The notes under the pieces: model-generated
Told to the model about the DNA's origin: nothing
The model's input: only the letters and a program-made list of their open reading frames with translations
Database searches by the model: none
Assembly: GCA_026745465.1 (NCBI GenBank)
Contig: JACYXH010000429.1
Coordinates: 2,690,389 to 2,754,388, forward strand
Direction: 5' to 3'
Origin: Lota lota
Taxonomy: Eukaryota > Chordata > Actinopteri > Gadiformes > Lotidae
DNA: 64,000 nucleotides
Shown here: piece by piece, positions 17,355-29,835 of the stretch
Layout: every line of letters starts with the position of its first letter
Numbering within the stretch: position 1 is the first letter of the stretch
Translations under genes and position numbers: made by a program

Positions 17355-18420
17355 GCGTCTTAAAATGGTCACTTTGCCTTGAGAAAGTAGCGTTGTTAAT
17401 CTCTGCGGTGCACTTTCCGTGGGCATGGCAGCAGTCAGGAAAGTGTTTACCTAATAGGGTCGCAGAGGGAGGTCAAAGCATTTGAAGTCCACGAAGAGTG
17501 TGTGCCCATTGGAGGATTCTGCCAATGAGTGTGCAGTCTACACACACTGTACCTGTGACCTATGACCCACAATCCTCTCATGTACTTCATCTCCGCGAGG
17601 AGTAAGAGGCAGTCCGGTGCTGGTTTACCTCTACAGCCTTGAGATGCACACATGATGCACTTCAGTAATGGAACGTTTGCAAACTGTTCAAATGTAGCAA
17701 ATAACCTTAAACAAAAACGAATAACTAACTAACTAATCAACTAATTTGAGAAAGAAAGCAAAGGGTGATAGAGACAAAGGGATGAAGATACACCATGATA
17801 CAAGGCCCTGGTACACAAGTAAGATTACATAAAAACTTACACAAATCAGATACCGTGTCTACTTTATTCTGGCCAAAATGGATATCTAACCTAATCTAAT
17901 CTAATTTAAGAATAATAATGGAATTGTGTACTGGCTATACTACTGTACTCAATAGTATACAAGCCCTAACCCCTTATCCTTGTGTTAATTAAAATCAACA
18001 TATTTATTAATTTATTCCTTCTCTCTCTTTTCTTTACGTTCATGTGTTTATGTCGCCAACACAAACACTAGCAGTGACTTTAATGTTAAAAGACACAAAA
18101 ACAAGGAACTCTGCAAGGCTTCTGGGTTTGTCAATGAAATGGCATTGTCATTGGTCCATGCTGGGATGAGCGCCCACCTGTGTCCCCCCATATATCAGAG
18201 CCCCGGGGGAAGAGACAGCAGCGCCGGATGGAAGGAGGCAGCTCCAGCCCCATGCATGGCACAATGCTGTGGCAGTGCTGCTTGGGCCCGTGCTACTCCA
18301 CTAATAATCTACCCAGCATGTGTTTATCTGTGTTGGACCAGGTTGTGTGGAGGAGGTAGGCGTCCAGACTCCTGCCAGCCAGTGTGCTAGGAGTCGACCA
18401 ATCCAAAGAGATTGCTCACT

Positions 18421-18597
18421 CGCTGTGTGTGTGTCTTCCTTTATGTATGTGTGTGTAGTGTAGTGGGGTGGAGTGTAGTGTGTGTGCATGTGTGTGCGCG
18501 CATACGCACATGTACACTTACACACATAGGCATGAGCATGCGTGCACATACACACAAACAACCCAACACACACTCTCACACACACACACACACAAAG
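18421..18597 (+). repeat. TG-rich then CA-rich inverted microsatellite region
   Basis: TG-rich sequence (18421-18500) is followed by CA-rich sequence (18505-18597), so the two halves could pair. Confidence 0.85.
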
Positions 18598-18756
18598 AAA
18601 GGGGAAAAAAAGCTCTCTCTCAGGCCCCATTGTGTCTAATGTGTTCAACATTAATCTTACCCTTTGGGGACATTTTTTGTTGTGTTAATTACACACCACC
18701 GGGAGTCTTAATTAACACACAAACAAACATGCACACACACATATGCACGCACACGT

Positions 18757-18757
<1 letters not shown>

Positions 18758-18811
<54 letters not shown>
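18758..18811 (+). repeat. CA microsatellite, about 27 units
   Basis: Pure CA run preceded by irregular GCACACAC sequence from 18717. Confidence 0.96.
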
Positions 18812-18813
<2 letters not shown>

Positions 18814-19039
18814 AGTGATGAACAGTGGATGACCAAACAGAATAACCTGTATGAAAGTGTTGGTGCAAAAGCTAATTAAAGGAGTCTGCGTTGACTCAGG
18901 TCCTTCTCAAGTAGGCTCCTGCGTGTGAAACCAACCAAAGCAGCCACTAACACCAAACACACCCAAAACATCCTCCGTACTCGAGTCAAGACAGACGTGG
19001 CTGGCTTGTTTCAGCCTGGCACACTCCCCCCCCAGGTCG

Positions 19040-19080
19040 CCTCCACCACCACCTCCACCTCCACCACCACCACCACCACC
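19040..19080 (+). repeat. CCA triplet repeat
   Basis: CCACCACCTCCACCT then CCACCACCACCACCACC, about 13 triplets in all. Confidence 0.92.
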
Positions 19081-19760
19081 GGCCCACCGGCTGGGGCGAC
19101 TGCCAGTCATACCTCAGGGTGACGCCGGGGGACCCCGTACGCATGGAAAACAATTAACCCTGCAGCGCTGTAAGTGGTCTGACGCCACCAGCACCACCTG
19201 CACGATCAGCTCTCTCCCCTCCGCAATTTGCTGGTCTCCATGGCCATTAAAGCTAGGGCAGGATATTTATTTTGGATGATTTTTTTTTCATATTTGTTGA
19301 AATGCTCTTTACATCCCGACAGCAATCAATAAATCCAATGCTCTAACAAAATATAAACAATCCGGTATCTGTGGCTGCGGCAGGCCTAATAAGCTTGTCC
19401 AATCTTTAATTTTGGTCTGCATAAATGATTGCACGACCTACCTGTCTGTCTAGCTACCTACTAGGCTACCTGCACACAGTCTGCCCGTGCACTCATTGTT
19501 GATTACTGTAGTCTTCCACAAGGCTAGGCAGACCTATTGCTAAAGCTAGCGAGCTAGTCATCTGTTTTGGGGGAGTGGCTTTGGAGGGAGGCCTGAAGGG
19601 AGGGGTGTGATTATTCAGTGAGAAACTTTCAAAATCTAGCTTACTCTGGCTGGTTTCTCCAAACTGCCTACCCTACATTTAAAACATTAAACCAGCCTGC
19701 ATATGTATGTACCGGTATTCATGTGAATTCATATTTCTTCATTGTGATTCAATATGTATT

Positions 19761-19827
<67 letters not shown>

Positions 19828-20739
19828 ATCTGCATGTCTGTGTCTTACTGTGCGCTTGTATTTACATAACCCAATATGTTGTATTGCATTCATCCATCCC
19901 TCACATCAGATCTCATGGTGGTGGTGGTGGTGGTGGTGGTTGGAGGAGGTGGGAGTCTGCCTGTCTGTGTCTGCTCTGCCCAGCGTTGGGAGAGGAGGGT
20001 GGACGGTGGTGTGGGGGTGCAGGGTGGGCATGGAGGGCCACTCATGTCAGAGGCAGAGTAATGAGCTACGAGGTGACCCCTTTGCACCCGTCCCTCCCCT
20101 GGCTTCCACCGCGCGGCGGGAGAGCCTAATTGCATCGCTGGAGAGCCCCATGCATCGTCAATTATGGATACAGCTGTAGCAGACGCTTAAAAGATGTATG
20201 GCATTTCCCTGGGATAAATTGGCCCGGATCGATTGGGATAGGTACCCAGTGAGAGCACTGAACGGGTGCAGAATTGAACTTCTGACCGTGCATGTCCATC
20301 GGAATGTGAATAGCAATAGCAACCGGTGGATTGCGTTTTGTGTTTCCATGGTTATCTGAGGGTGTGTGTTGGTGTGCATGTGTGAGTGTGTGTGTGCGAG
20401 TGTGTGATTGTGTGTGTGTGTGTGTATGTATTCTATTATATTCTTCAGTAAGTAGCCGCGTTATAAGAGGGACAATGTACAGCGATGGTCATTATTGTGA
20501 AATAAACCTCTTCCGGCCAATGCAGGACACCAACAAACACAAACGCACATAGAACCACCCTTCACTCTTCTTTCACAATAGCTGTTAACTGTGAGCCCCC
20601 AAGAAGCCTCCACACAGTACCCCCTATTCACAAAGACCCACAGACAGCACCAGGGAGGATACCATAACCAAGTGGTTTTACAGTTTGCTAAAATGGATCA
20701 TGAAATATCTATACCTTGTGTCAGAAATCTCCTGCGACT
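19081..20739. other. Intronic stretch, no gene seen
   Basis: 19140-19440 is repeat-free with ATAAACAATCC (forkhead-like) and TAAAGCTAGG words. 19950-20340 is GC-rich. No coding evidence. Confidence 0.45.
19764..19825 (+). repeat. TG microsatellite, about 31 units
   Basis: Uninterrupted TG run. A TGG triplet run (19916-19940) lies 90 bp further on. Confidence 0.97.
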
Positions 20740-20797
20740 CCATATGCATATCAGGGGACCCCAAGTGGGGTCCCAATCCCAAGGTTGGAAACCACTG
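20740..20797. mobile_element. Terminal fragment of a hAT-like element
   Basis: The stretch has GGGGACCCCAAGTGGGG and ends GGTTGGAAACCACTG, whose reverse complement begins CAGTGGTTTCCAACC, a common hAT terminal motif. The other end was not found. The 51-bp minisatellite begins directly at its end. Confidence 0.5.
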
Positions 20798-21840
20798 CCA
20801 TAAGGAACACACCAGAGTGTGCTATGATAGAACAGAGAGGGTACCATAAGATAAGGAATACACCAGAGTGGGCTATGATAGAACATAGAGGGTACCATAA
20901 GATAAGGAATACACCAGAGTGGGCTATGATAGAACAGAGAGGGTACCATAAGATAAGGAATACACCAGAGTGGGCTATGATAGAACAGAGAGGGTACCAT
21001 AAGATAAGGAATACACCAGAGCGGGCTATGATAGAACAGAGAGGATACCATAAAATAAGGAATACACCAGAGCGGGCTATGATAGAACAGAGAGGGTACC
21101 ATAAGATAAGGAATACACCAGAGTGGGCTATGATAGAACAGAGAGGGTACCATAAGATAAGGAATACACCAGAGTGGGCTATGATAGAACAGAGAGGGTA
21201 CCATAAGATAAGGAATACACCAGAGTGGGCTATGATAGAACAGAGAGGGTACCATAAGATAAGGAATACACCAGAGTGGGCTATGATAGAACAGAGAGGG
21301 TACCATAAGATAAGGAATACACCAGAGTGGGCTATGATAGAACAGAGAGGGTACCATAAGATAAGGAATACACCAGAGCGGGCTATGATAGAACAGAGAG
21401 GATACCATAAGATAAGGAATACACCAGAGCGGGCTATGATAGAACAGAGAGGGTACCATAAGATAAGGAATACACCAGAGTGGGCTATGATAGAACAGAG
21501 AGGGTACCATAAGATAAGGAATACACCAGAGTGGGCTATGATAGAACAGAGAGGATACCATAAGATAAGGAATACACCAGAGTTGGCTATGATAGAACAG
21601 AGAGGATACCATTAGGAACACACCAGAGCGGGCTATGATAGAACAGAGAGGATACCATGAGATAAGGAATACACCAGAGTGGGCTATGATAGAACAGAGA
21701 GGATACCATGAGATAAGGAATACACCAGAGTGGGCTATGATAGAACAGAGAGGATACCATGAGATAAGGAATACACCAGAGTGGCCTATGATAGAACAGA
21801 GAGGGTACCATTAGGAACACACCAGAGTGGGCTATGATAG
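20798..21840. repeat. Minisatellite, 51-bp unit, about 20 copies
   Basis: The array starts with a 46-bp unit (20798-20843), followed by 15 units of 51 bp (20844-21608), another 46-bp unit (21609-21654), three 51-bp units (21655-21807) and a partial short unit. Units share CACCAGAGTGGGCTATGATA and AACAGAGAGGGTACCAT and differ by single-base changes. Since 51 is divisible by three and the unit lacks stops in a frame on each strand, spurious frames of about 300 codons appear on both strands. I do not regard these as genes. Confidence 0.95.
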
Positions 21841-23280
21841 CATGTCCAGGGGGGATGAAATATTGCATATTGCTATTCAGCTGGCTTTCTCAGCAATGCC
21901 GTGTCTGTGGAGAGATGAAAAGTGTAATATGTTCTGCATGTTTGGCACCGGACATGAACATTTTTGCGAGCACGCCTCGCTGCTTAGTGTGATTAAAATT
22001 AAATCTAGGCGTATCAATCCTCGAAGGTTAATTTGTCTTACAACGTGCGTCTGAGGTGCGTTTTCCATCCCGGAGACGCCTGTGGCGTCTGAAAGGTTAA
22101 TAAGCTGCTTCACCCGGCAGTGCCGCCGTGGACTTTGGGGGGGCAGTGAGTTGGAAAGCGGAGAGGAGGTGAGAGGAAGGTCAGGACTGCAGAAATACCT
22201 GTGAGCACCGTGAAACGCTTCTCTTTCTGCTAACTGAGAACCACAGGAGGGCCCGCCTCCCCACTCTGCTCCCACAAAAACCTAGATGAGAGGCTTGGGC
22301 GGTATCTATAGTTTCCTACCATCAAACCTTCCTGACATTTCACCGGGGTATTGAAGGTATTTGTGTAAAAAAAATATATATATAATAATAAAAGAAAAAC
22401 ATAAAGCTGAGCGGCTGGTGATAAAAGTCATTGTAGCATGTATGACATTGGCTAGCCTACAATGCAATTTGCCAACTTAGACAACTCTTGCTCAGTTTAA
22501 ATGCTTATGGCCTATAGAATAATGAACAGATAGGACATAAGCGGCCTTCTTCCATAGATTCGGTCCAAATCTCAATGAGTACTACCCACAGCCAAGCTCC
22601 ACTGGCCACACAGTTATTTTACCTGCTTTTTACTGTTGTAGAGCTACACTTCTAAACAGCGTTTTAGTTAGGCTGTTGTTTAGGGCAGGGTACTTTGTAT
22701 TCATAAGATGTCGGAAAAAACTTTAATAGAAAGAGGAGCGTTTGTATTTTTGACGGTATTGAATCATACCTTTGGTATTTATAAATACTATGGTGTACCA
22801 TTATACCATTATGCCTGTTGGATGATTGTCTACAAACTTTTCATCCGGACAATTTTTCACACTGAATGTGTGTGTCTCCAGTCGGGTGTTAGCTGGTAAT
22901 TAGATGAGATAGGCTGACACGTCCTGAAATTGAGGCTCACTGTGCTGTGTGCGTCTATGTTGCAATTAAGAGCATCAACGTTTCATCCAACGTTGACAGA
23001 TGAATGTGTTAACAACGTACACCCTTTGAGGAAACATGGCTGGTTTGGGTGTGTGGCTAGTGTGTGCCCCTGTATCTTGTGTCTTGTGGGGGGCTTCATC
23101 CACATCCCAGTTTAGGGCGCTTGCACTTGTCTTTGATGTTTAGAATAACCCAGTGCCTTTGCAGCAGTGACACTTTATTTCAATCAAACAAAATAAATAA
23201 ATGAATAGATGTATAGCCTCACGAAGCTGCACAGGGCACGGACACGCATGTGCTCAGTTTGTTGGGATACTGTTTTCTTT

Positions 23281-23282
<2 letters not shown>

Positions 23283-23312
<30 letters not shown>

Positions 23313-23435
23313 AGGCGTGTGCATACATGCGTTTTTGCGTGTGTGTGTTTGTAGGCGTGTGCATACGTGTGTGTTTGCGTGTGTGTCTGAGGGTGTGTGT
23401 GTGTGTGTGTGCTAGGAAGTGTGCATGCATGTGTC

Positions 23436-23518
<83 letters not shown>

Positions 23519-23527
23519 TGTGTGTGG
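23283..23527 (+). repeat. Compound TG microsatellite
   Basis: Pure TG at 23439-23515. Upstream are near-duplicate segments with GTAGGCGTGTGCATAC (23312 and 23352), a 40-bp tandem duplication. Confidence 0.95.
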
Positions 23528-24726
23528 ACTGCACAGCAGGCCCCGGCACCCCAGGGGCCTGCCAGTTCTCTCTTCTTTGTTTATACAGCCAGAGATTGGA
23601 CCAAAGTCAAACAACCGACTGGAGCCATCATTAAAATAATGGTGTGCGTTTTACAGCAGACCTCCACACATTCATCACTCTGCGGCTTAGGGCTTCACCG
23701 CTGCTGCTGCTGCTGCACTCTCCGTAAACCGCACCCTGCATGTTTAATAAAACATTGTCAAAAAGGGGAGACTACGGAGAGAGAGAGAGAGAGAGAGAAA
23801 CAAACAAACTGAAAGAAAAGAAAAATAATCTGCAAATGCTGCAATTCGGAGAGAGCGTTTCCTCAGACACCTGGCAGCCAAGTTAGCCACCCTGTGATGT
23901 GATTTATCAAACTCATTGTGCTCAGCTCAGCGAGGGAACACCCCTACTCATAGTTCACTTAGAGTGAAACTATTAAATCACCCTACTAGTATATATAATA
24001 ACCTTTAAAACAGCATGATATCTCCGCATGCGATTTACTCATTTAATAAAGATAATCATAATTTGCAACCGATGAAAGTAGAAAGTTGATGTGGACACAG
24101 GAATGATGAATTAAAAGTGATGGACGTGTGTGATGCATTCATCAGGATGGTAAACTGTATACACTTTAATGGTAAAATAATGTGGTTTATGAGGAATCCT
24201 GCTTCCATCTACCGTAAAATACTGCTCCTTGTCATAAACTCAAAAAAAAAATCCAATGTCTTGACTAATTCATCCTCTCTTGCCGTTACCACGATTACAC
24301 TTTGTTCTGTACAATAGCATCCTTTTGTTGTGCCTGTGGCTGAATATAATGTGTGCATAATTATCATGGAGCCAACATTTTCCTAGCTGTTATTCTTTGT
24401 AGGGGGTTTGTAAAGCATCTGCATTTGTGCAAAAGAAATAATGTTCTGCCAGGTTTCATTAAATGGAATAAAAGTACAGCGAGAAACCATGTCAGGCCGA
24501 TTTAAAATGATTCTATAACTTTGCACCTGATATTCAGTAACCTTTTCTTTTCTGGATTGTCTTTTCTGCCCCTGTCTTTGACTCTGCAATAGGTACATAT
24601 TTTTTAGGACAAAGTGCCAGTTGCAAATACCATTTTATATTCAAGATGGCAAACAGGTTCAACACAAATTGTTAAGCTTAAACCTCAGATTGTTTACCTG
24701 GTACAGCTGACAAGGCTCTACATATC

Positions 24727-24845
24727 CAGACACACACAAACATATGCATGTGCACACACAAACACCCACCCACACACATGCACCCACACACACTCTCTCA
24801 CAACAACACACACACACACATACACACTCTCACACACACACTCAC
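24727..24845 (+). repeat. CA-rich imperfect repeat
   Basis: CACACA units mixed with CACCCA and CACTCTCACA. Confidence 0.9.
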
Positions 24846-25000
24846 GAGACATATTGGCAGTTCTATGGTTGACCCCCTGAGCCTAAACCAATTCCACAGA
24901 AGAGGCTCAAAGACAAATTAAACAAGATAACATGTTACTAAGCCGGCAGGTTGGTTTTCACAACCAGGACCCATGCTCATTGCAACAGCAACATATCCTT

Positions 25001-25002
<2 letters not shown>

Positions 25003-25039
<37 letters not shown>
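25003..25039 (+). repeat. TG microsatellite
   Basis: About 18 TG units. Confidence 0.96.
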
Positions 25040-25041
<2 letters not shown>

Positions 25042-25565
25042 CTATAGTTGTGTGTTAACTTTCTGATTTCCTACCAAAGTCCCAAGTCTGTGTGTGGATA
25101 TGTAGCCCATGAGGTGGAAAACATAAATAAAATAAAACAAGTGCACAGTTGAGAACTAAGTTAAATATTTGCAATTGCAAGCCATGATTTCGGTCAACAG
25201 TGTGGTCGACAGTTAGTCTTCGATCTCATTTGAAGGGAGATTATAAAATACCACGGGTGGTTGAGCTGGAACAGCATGAAAAACAAAGAGTCGCTACAGG
25301 ACTATCAAAGAGAAGAGAAGTAGAAAACACAGCAGCCATTTGTTAAGCAGCCCAGAAAGATTGCAGCCCCTGTAGGTTAATAATATGAATGGCTTTCTTT
25401 CTTTATTCATTTCTGTCTTTCTTTCTGTGTTTGGGGTCTCAAATTCAACTTTTGATAAGCCTTCACTGTTGCACTATTACTGTTAGACTATTACCCTCAA
25501 TGTGAAACAACATTCCAGGCTAACAACACCCTGCACTTTCACAGCCCAGTTTATGTAAATGTCAC

Positions 25566-25568
<3 letters not shown>

Positions 25569-25611
<43 letters not shown>
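25569..25611 (+). repeat. CA microsatellite
   Basis: About 21 uninterrupted AC units. Confidence 0.96.
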
Positions 25612-25615
<4 letters not shown>

Positions 25616-26237
25616 CGTACGTACAAAACAGGAACAAAGTTGAAGACGCTCAATGTCTCCAATAGTGTTGAGCTTCTACAATAATGCACAATATGCTGTA
25701 TTTCATTGTTTTTGATGCTGTTTTTTCTCATAACATTGATCCATACTCTTCATTGACATATGACTCATACAGAGAGTGCAAGGACAACTCTGAGGAGGTA
25801 CACACTGGGCCTTACATCGATAGGCGAAGGAAGTACATCTGCTAAGTGTGATAGAACACGGCTCTATGTGAAGTAACAGGATGTACTACAGCTGAAAGAA
25901 AATGACATATTGAACTATTTTATTATATATTTTTTTTTTGTTGCTATGATTGTATTTAGTTTTATTTTCCTTATCCAGCTAAAGAGCATACTTAGTGAGT
26001 GAATGGTGGAAGGCCAAACTTTAAGGAAAATATAATGCTGAACAGAAATCACACGATTCCTTGTAGCTCGTATTAAACAAGGTCTGAGAGGTCTGAGACC
26101 AGAGAATGAAGTGCGTAACTGAAACTCGACGATTATGAAATGCAATTGGAACCAAGGTCTTAGCATCAGTGCATGATTCAACTGAATAAAAGACTGTTGA
26201 CAGACAGATACAATATCTATGAATATGATATTTTATT

Positions 26238-26972
26238 TGTTAAGGTGCAGTTCTCAGTGCCACCTAAAGGGGGGCTCTAGTGGTCCGTCTTGATATGTTT
26301 GTTTTCAATGCGTGGGAGATGAAGAACGTGTTTACTTCGCTAGTCGTTACATCCATGGTTTAGAGTAGAGGTCTTCAACGTTTTTCAGTCCATGGACCTC
26401 TTGGCTAATAGTTACACGGTGGAGGGACCCGCTATTACATATTGTATAAATTGTGCTGCTTATTAAACCGGGCCGATAATAACGTGTAGTGCGGCCTATA
26501 GTGCCATGTATAAAAGTGCCACAATGGCTTAGCATTGTATACATACATCATTACAAAGTACATATTTTAACTTTTGGAAGAAATAAAAGTTTGGGATCAA
26601 ATAATTTCGGGGACCCCCTGCAGTAACTCTGCGGACCCCCTAGGGGTCGCGGACCCCTTACTTGAAGATCTCTGGTTTAGAGTCAATTCACAATTGTATT
26701 GCTGTTTTTTAGAGTCAGAGTGGCAATATTGGTAAGTTTCTTGGTTTTGTCATTGTCATATTTGCATATACATGTTTTAATGTGTATGTATAAATATTTT
26801 GTATTTGCATGCACTTTTCTGTGTATTTGTGTACAACACTTTGCCCTTTCTACATTAAATTTGCCAATGACGTCACATGGCCTGTTCTTTAGGGATGAGA
26901 TGCAGAAGAGTTTGACTGACTCGGAAGACACAGTACACAGTTGGTTATCTAACACTGAGGGATAAAAGAACA
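26238..26972 (+). repeat. 5' LTR of the BEL/Pao element (interrupted by a MITE)
   Basis: It starts TGTTAAGGTGCAGTTCTCAG and ends GAGGGATAAAAGAACA. It aligns along its length with 29836-30256, roughly 80% identical by eye, except for a 307-bp insertion at 26367-26673. Without the insert and its duplication it is about 418 bp. Confidence 0.85.
26357..26683. mobile_element. hAT-like MITE nested in the 5' LTR
   Basis: A 307-bp insert at 26367-26673 is flanked by a 10-bp direct repeat, GGTTTAGAGT (26357-26366 and 26674-26683). The 3' LTR has the uninterrupted site. Short terminal inverted repeats are visible: AGAGGTCTTCAA at the left, and AGAGATCTTCAA as the reverse complement of the right end. 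The interior has GGACCCC-type GC-rich repeats near the right end. An 8-10 bp duplication and these ends fit a non-autonomous hAT-type element. Confidence 0.8.
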
Positions 26973-27009
26973 GGTAAAAAATAGCAATCTGCTAAAGACA
27001 ACAACTCCA

Positions 27010-28583
27010 TTGCAAACAAGATGCCAGTGTTATATGTGGACAACAAGCAGATTGTCAACATCAGCCCAATCCAACGACTATCTGAGCATTATACAACGCA
27101 GTATGGAGAACTCAGAGGTCAAAAGCAAGCAAAAGAAGGATAAGGAAGCACATTCAATCTCCTCACTCAATTCGCTCATCAAACTCCAAGCCCTCCATGT
27201 CTTCGCACAATGCCTTGCAGAGGGGAAGGCCGCTAGAGCCAAGTCACTGTATGTACAGAGAGATGGAGAATAAATAAGAAAAGGCACACATCGAAGTCAA
27301 CGCCAATGCAGAGAAGATCCGTTTGGAGGCCACTCATGAGACTCTGTAGTTCGAGATGCAAGAGGATCTGAGAAATATAGATGTTTAACCTTTACCATAG
27401 TCTTCAGCTGAAAAGGCTAGGGACTACATGGAACGACCTTGTGACAACTACATTGCATCTAAGACTCAGGAGAGTGAAATGCCAGTCACAGTGTGGAAGA
27501 AATCCAGAATAGATCAAACCAGATACAAACCACATACATCTCAAGAGCTCAGAACCCTAGCTCTAAAATAATTTCCCGGGTAACACAACCATTTTGTGAG
27601 GGATGATCACCAGTCCACTGTGCATGAGAACTGTAATTATAACTAAAGCCCCATCCTACATTACCAACAACTGAGGAAGACCAACTCACAGCTTCCACCG
27701 GACAGGGATTCCTCTGACTTTGCCAAGGTTTTGTCCACAAGCCCGCTTGTATCTGGAGGACTAAGCAGTTTTGATGACAGTCCAGATTAATATTTAGGGT
27801 GGAAGTCTGCATTCATCACCACCATCTCAGGTATGGATCTTTCAACCAGTCAAGAGTTCTCTCTGCTCATCAAGTGGCTCTGTCAATAATCTGCTCAATA
27901 TGCTCAAAGGATTAAAGCTATAAATGTATTTCATTCGTAAGTGGGCCTGGAAATGACACGGTCAAGAGTTATGGGTCACCAGAAGTCATTGAAAGAGCTT
28001 TTTTCTAGAAGCTAGAGAATTTCCCCAAGCTGTCAGGTAAAGATCATCTCAAGCTCAGATCATTTAGAGACGTGTTGATTGAGCTGAAAATACCAAAGAC
28101 AAATGGCTACTTGCCATTACTTATATAAAGCCAGAGAGGTAGGCCCTTTAGTTGAAAAGATGCCCTTCCATCGCTATGAAAGACGGTGCTCTGTTGGATG
28201 CCGCTATAAGGAGCAATTCCAAATTTCCTTCCCTCCTTTTACCGCCTTTACAGAGTTTGTGACAAAGGCGGCTGGGGCGCGCAATGACCCAAGTTAAAAT
28301 ATTGCTCATCGTACAATGTCCGATCCCAACAGAGAGTTACAAAGGAAAAGCACAAGCACTCAAGACACTAGTGTCTACACACAAAACCAATGTGTCAACA
28401 GAGTACAAACACAGTAGCAAACAAAGCCACGATGTAAGCAAGCTATGTATCTTCCACCACAAACCACATGCTTTAACAAAGTGTAGAGGATTCCGAGCCA
28501 TGCTACTGGACGACAGGAAGAAATCCCTTATGGTAAACAAGATCTGTTTCCGCTGCTGTGCGTCTACAAAAAAACAGAGGTAG
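27010..28583 (+). pseudogene. gag-like remnant of the BEL/Pao element
   Basis: Several open pieces in different frames cover this stretch: 27010-27273, about 27265-27390 (with an internal stop), 28103-28297 and 28284-28583. The first carries a Ser/Ala/Lys-rich helix typical of these gags. The last ends in a Cys/His-rich segment (CIFHHKPHALTKCRGF, then CFRCC) like the zinc-binding end of BEL gag. Stops and frameshifts make it non-functional. The intervening 27400-28100 is poorly readable and may be gag-derived. Confidence 0.7.
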
Positions 28584-29208
28584 GGATTGCACTGAAACCA
28601 TCAAATGCAGTGTGAAAGTGATAGGCAGCTCTCAGCCCTCACCTCAGTCCACCACTACAGGTGCCAGATCTTCCAGTCTTGAAGAGTATGGCGGGGAGGG
28701 TAGACGGGCCTCCGACCAAGATGTCATGGCTTCATGCACAACAGTATGCAAACCTCAATTCTCAGGGAAGTCTTGCTCCAAAATATGTTTAGTGCAAGTC
28801 TATCCAAATTACTAGCCAGAAAGGGAAGAATGACTCCTTACATATTGAAAAAATGTGCAGGGATTGGGGAAGCAGCTTGCAGAATACCTGTTGTTTTAAC
28901 TATTGAACCAGTGAATGGACAAATGAGCATATCACTCCCCATGTTGATTGAGTGCAATGACATACCCAACAACAGAGCAAAATACCAACCCCAGAGCACT
29001 AGGTCGTTGTCATCTCAAATCCATTATGTCTGATATACCGGCCATCGACTTAAAGGCCTATATTATCCTACAGCTTGGAAGAGACATTTTTAGGGTACAC
29101 ATGGTAAGAAAGCCAAGGAAAGAGAAGCATATGCCCAAAAGTTTAACTTGGCCTTGGTTATCATTGGTATTGTATGCCAGGGCGCCACCCACAAACCTCT
29201 TTAAGTAA
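28558..29208 (+). pseudogene. protease-region remnant of the BEL/Pao element
   Basis: Overlapping frames 28558-28815, 28734-29033 and 28948-29208 carry a zinc-knuckle remainder (RGRDCTETIKC), SGKSCSKICLVQVYP, and segments resembling the sequence after the retropepsin active site (EPVNGQMSISLPMLIECNDI; LGRDIFRVHMVRK). The expected catalytic Asp region is not seen; the frame jumps near 28810, where it should lie. It is a broken copy. Confidence 0.65.
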
Positions 29209-29690
29209 ATGTCCTCAAAAACGCACATCCTGGAAAATGGACATCCTGTTCACTCAGTGTTAAAGACCATCATAGTTTTGAAAGTCAGTCATGAAGTTTT
29301 AACCATCTTCATGACAGAGGCTTCAGCCATCATCAACGCAAGACCCTGCATGCCAGTCTCAACAGATCCAGACACACTGCTTATTCTGACCAAATATTTT
29401 CAACCAGGAGATTGGGTTATTCCTGACACCACCAGGGGACTTTGCAACAGCAGCATGTTCAACCAACACTTAAAGAGAGTCCAGGCTCTAGCCAACACAT
29501 ACTGGAGTCGATGGCGTAATCAATATCTCCACACACTTCAGCAGGGAAGCAAATGGAACCACAAATGAACAAATTTACAAGACGATGATGTTGTTGTTAT
29601 GAGGGACAATCAGACCAAACGCAATGAGTGGCTTATGGAACTTGTAGGCTCAACCAAGCAGGGATGGGGTTGTGAAGAAAACAGATGTTA
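29209..29690 (+). pseudogene. late integrase / DUF5641-like remnant of the BEL/Pao element
   Basis: The 119-codon frame 29209-29568 joins a short segment that would normally lie at the start of pol (KTHILENGHP) almost directly to late integrase sequence (TEASAIINARPCMPVSTDPD). A DUF5641-like stretch follows (RVQALANTYWSRWRNQYL). After a stop, a similar-family sequence continues to about 29690 (RDNQTKRNEW). Reverse transcriptase, RNase H and the integrase core are absent, so a deletion junction lies near 29265-29285. Confidence 0.75.
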
Positions 29691-29835
29691 AGAACACTAA
29701 ATATAAAATTCAGAAAACCTTCTCGAGGCCTATCTCTGAAGATATTCTTCTGATATTGTCTGTGGATGAGGGCACAGAAATTCATTGCTTTTAGTCTGGC
29801 ATTCTTAAACGATGACATGGGTATGTATTGGATTG

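Larger units (their letters stand above)
15211..19039. other. Intronic stretch, no gene seen
   Basis: Microsatellites listed separately; otherwise mixed A/T-rich sequence without exons. Confidence 0.55.
21841..26237. other. Intronic stretch, no gene seen
   Basis: Only the listed TG/CA tracts, a CTG run (23701-23714) and a short GA run (23777-23798) stand out. Confidence 0.55.

Noticed and set aside
17447..17653. Minus-strand frame with EMKYMRG, checked as an FH2 segment
   Set aside because: No match to the FH2 sequence around GNYMN; no supporting splice sites.
20698..21621. Open frames of 307 codons (-) and 299 codons (+)
   Set aside because: They come from the 51-bp minisatellite, whose unit length is a multiple of three; open on both strands and purely repetitive.
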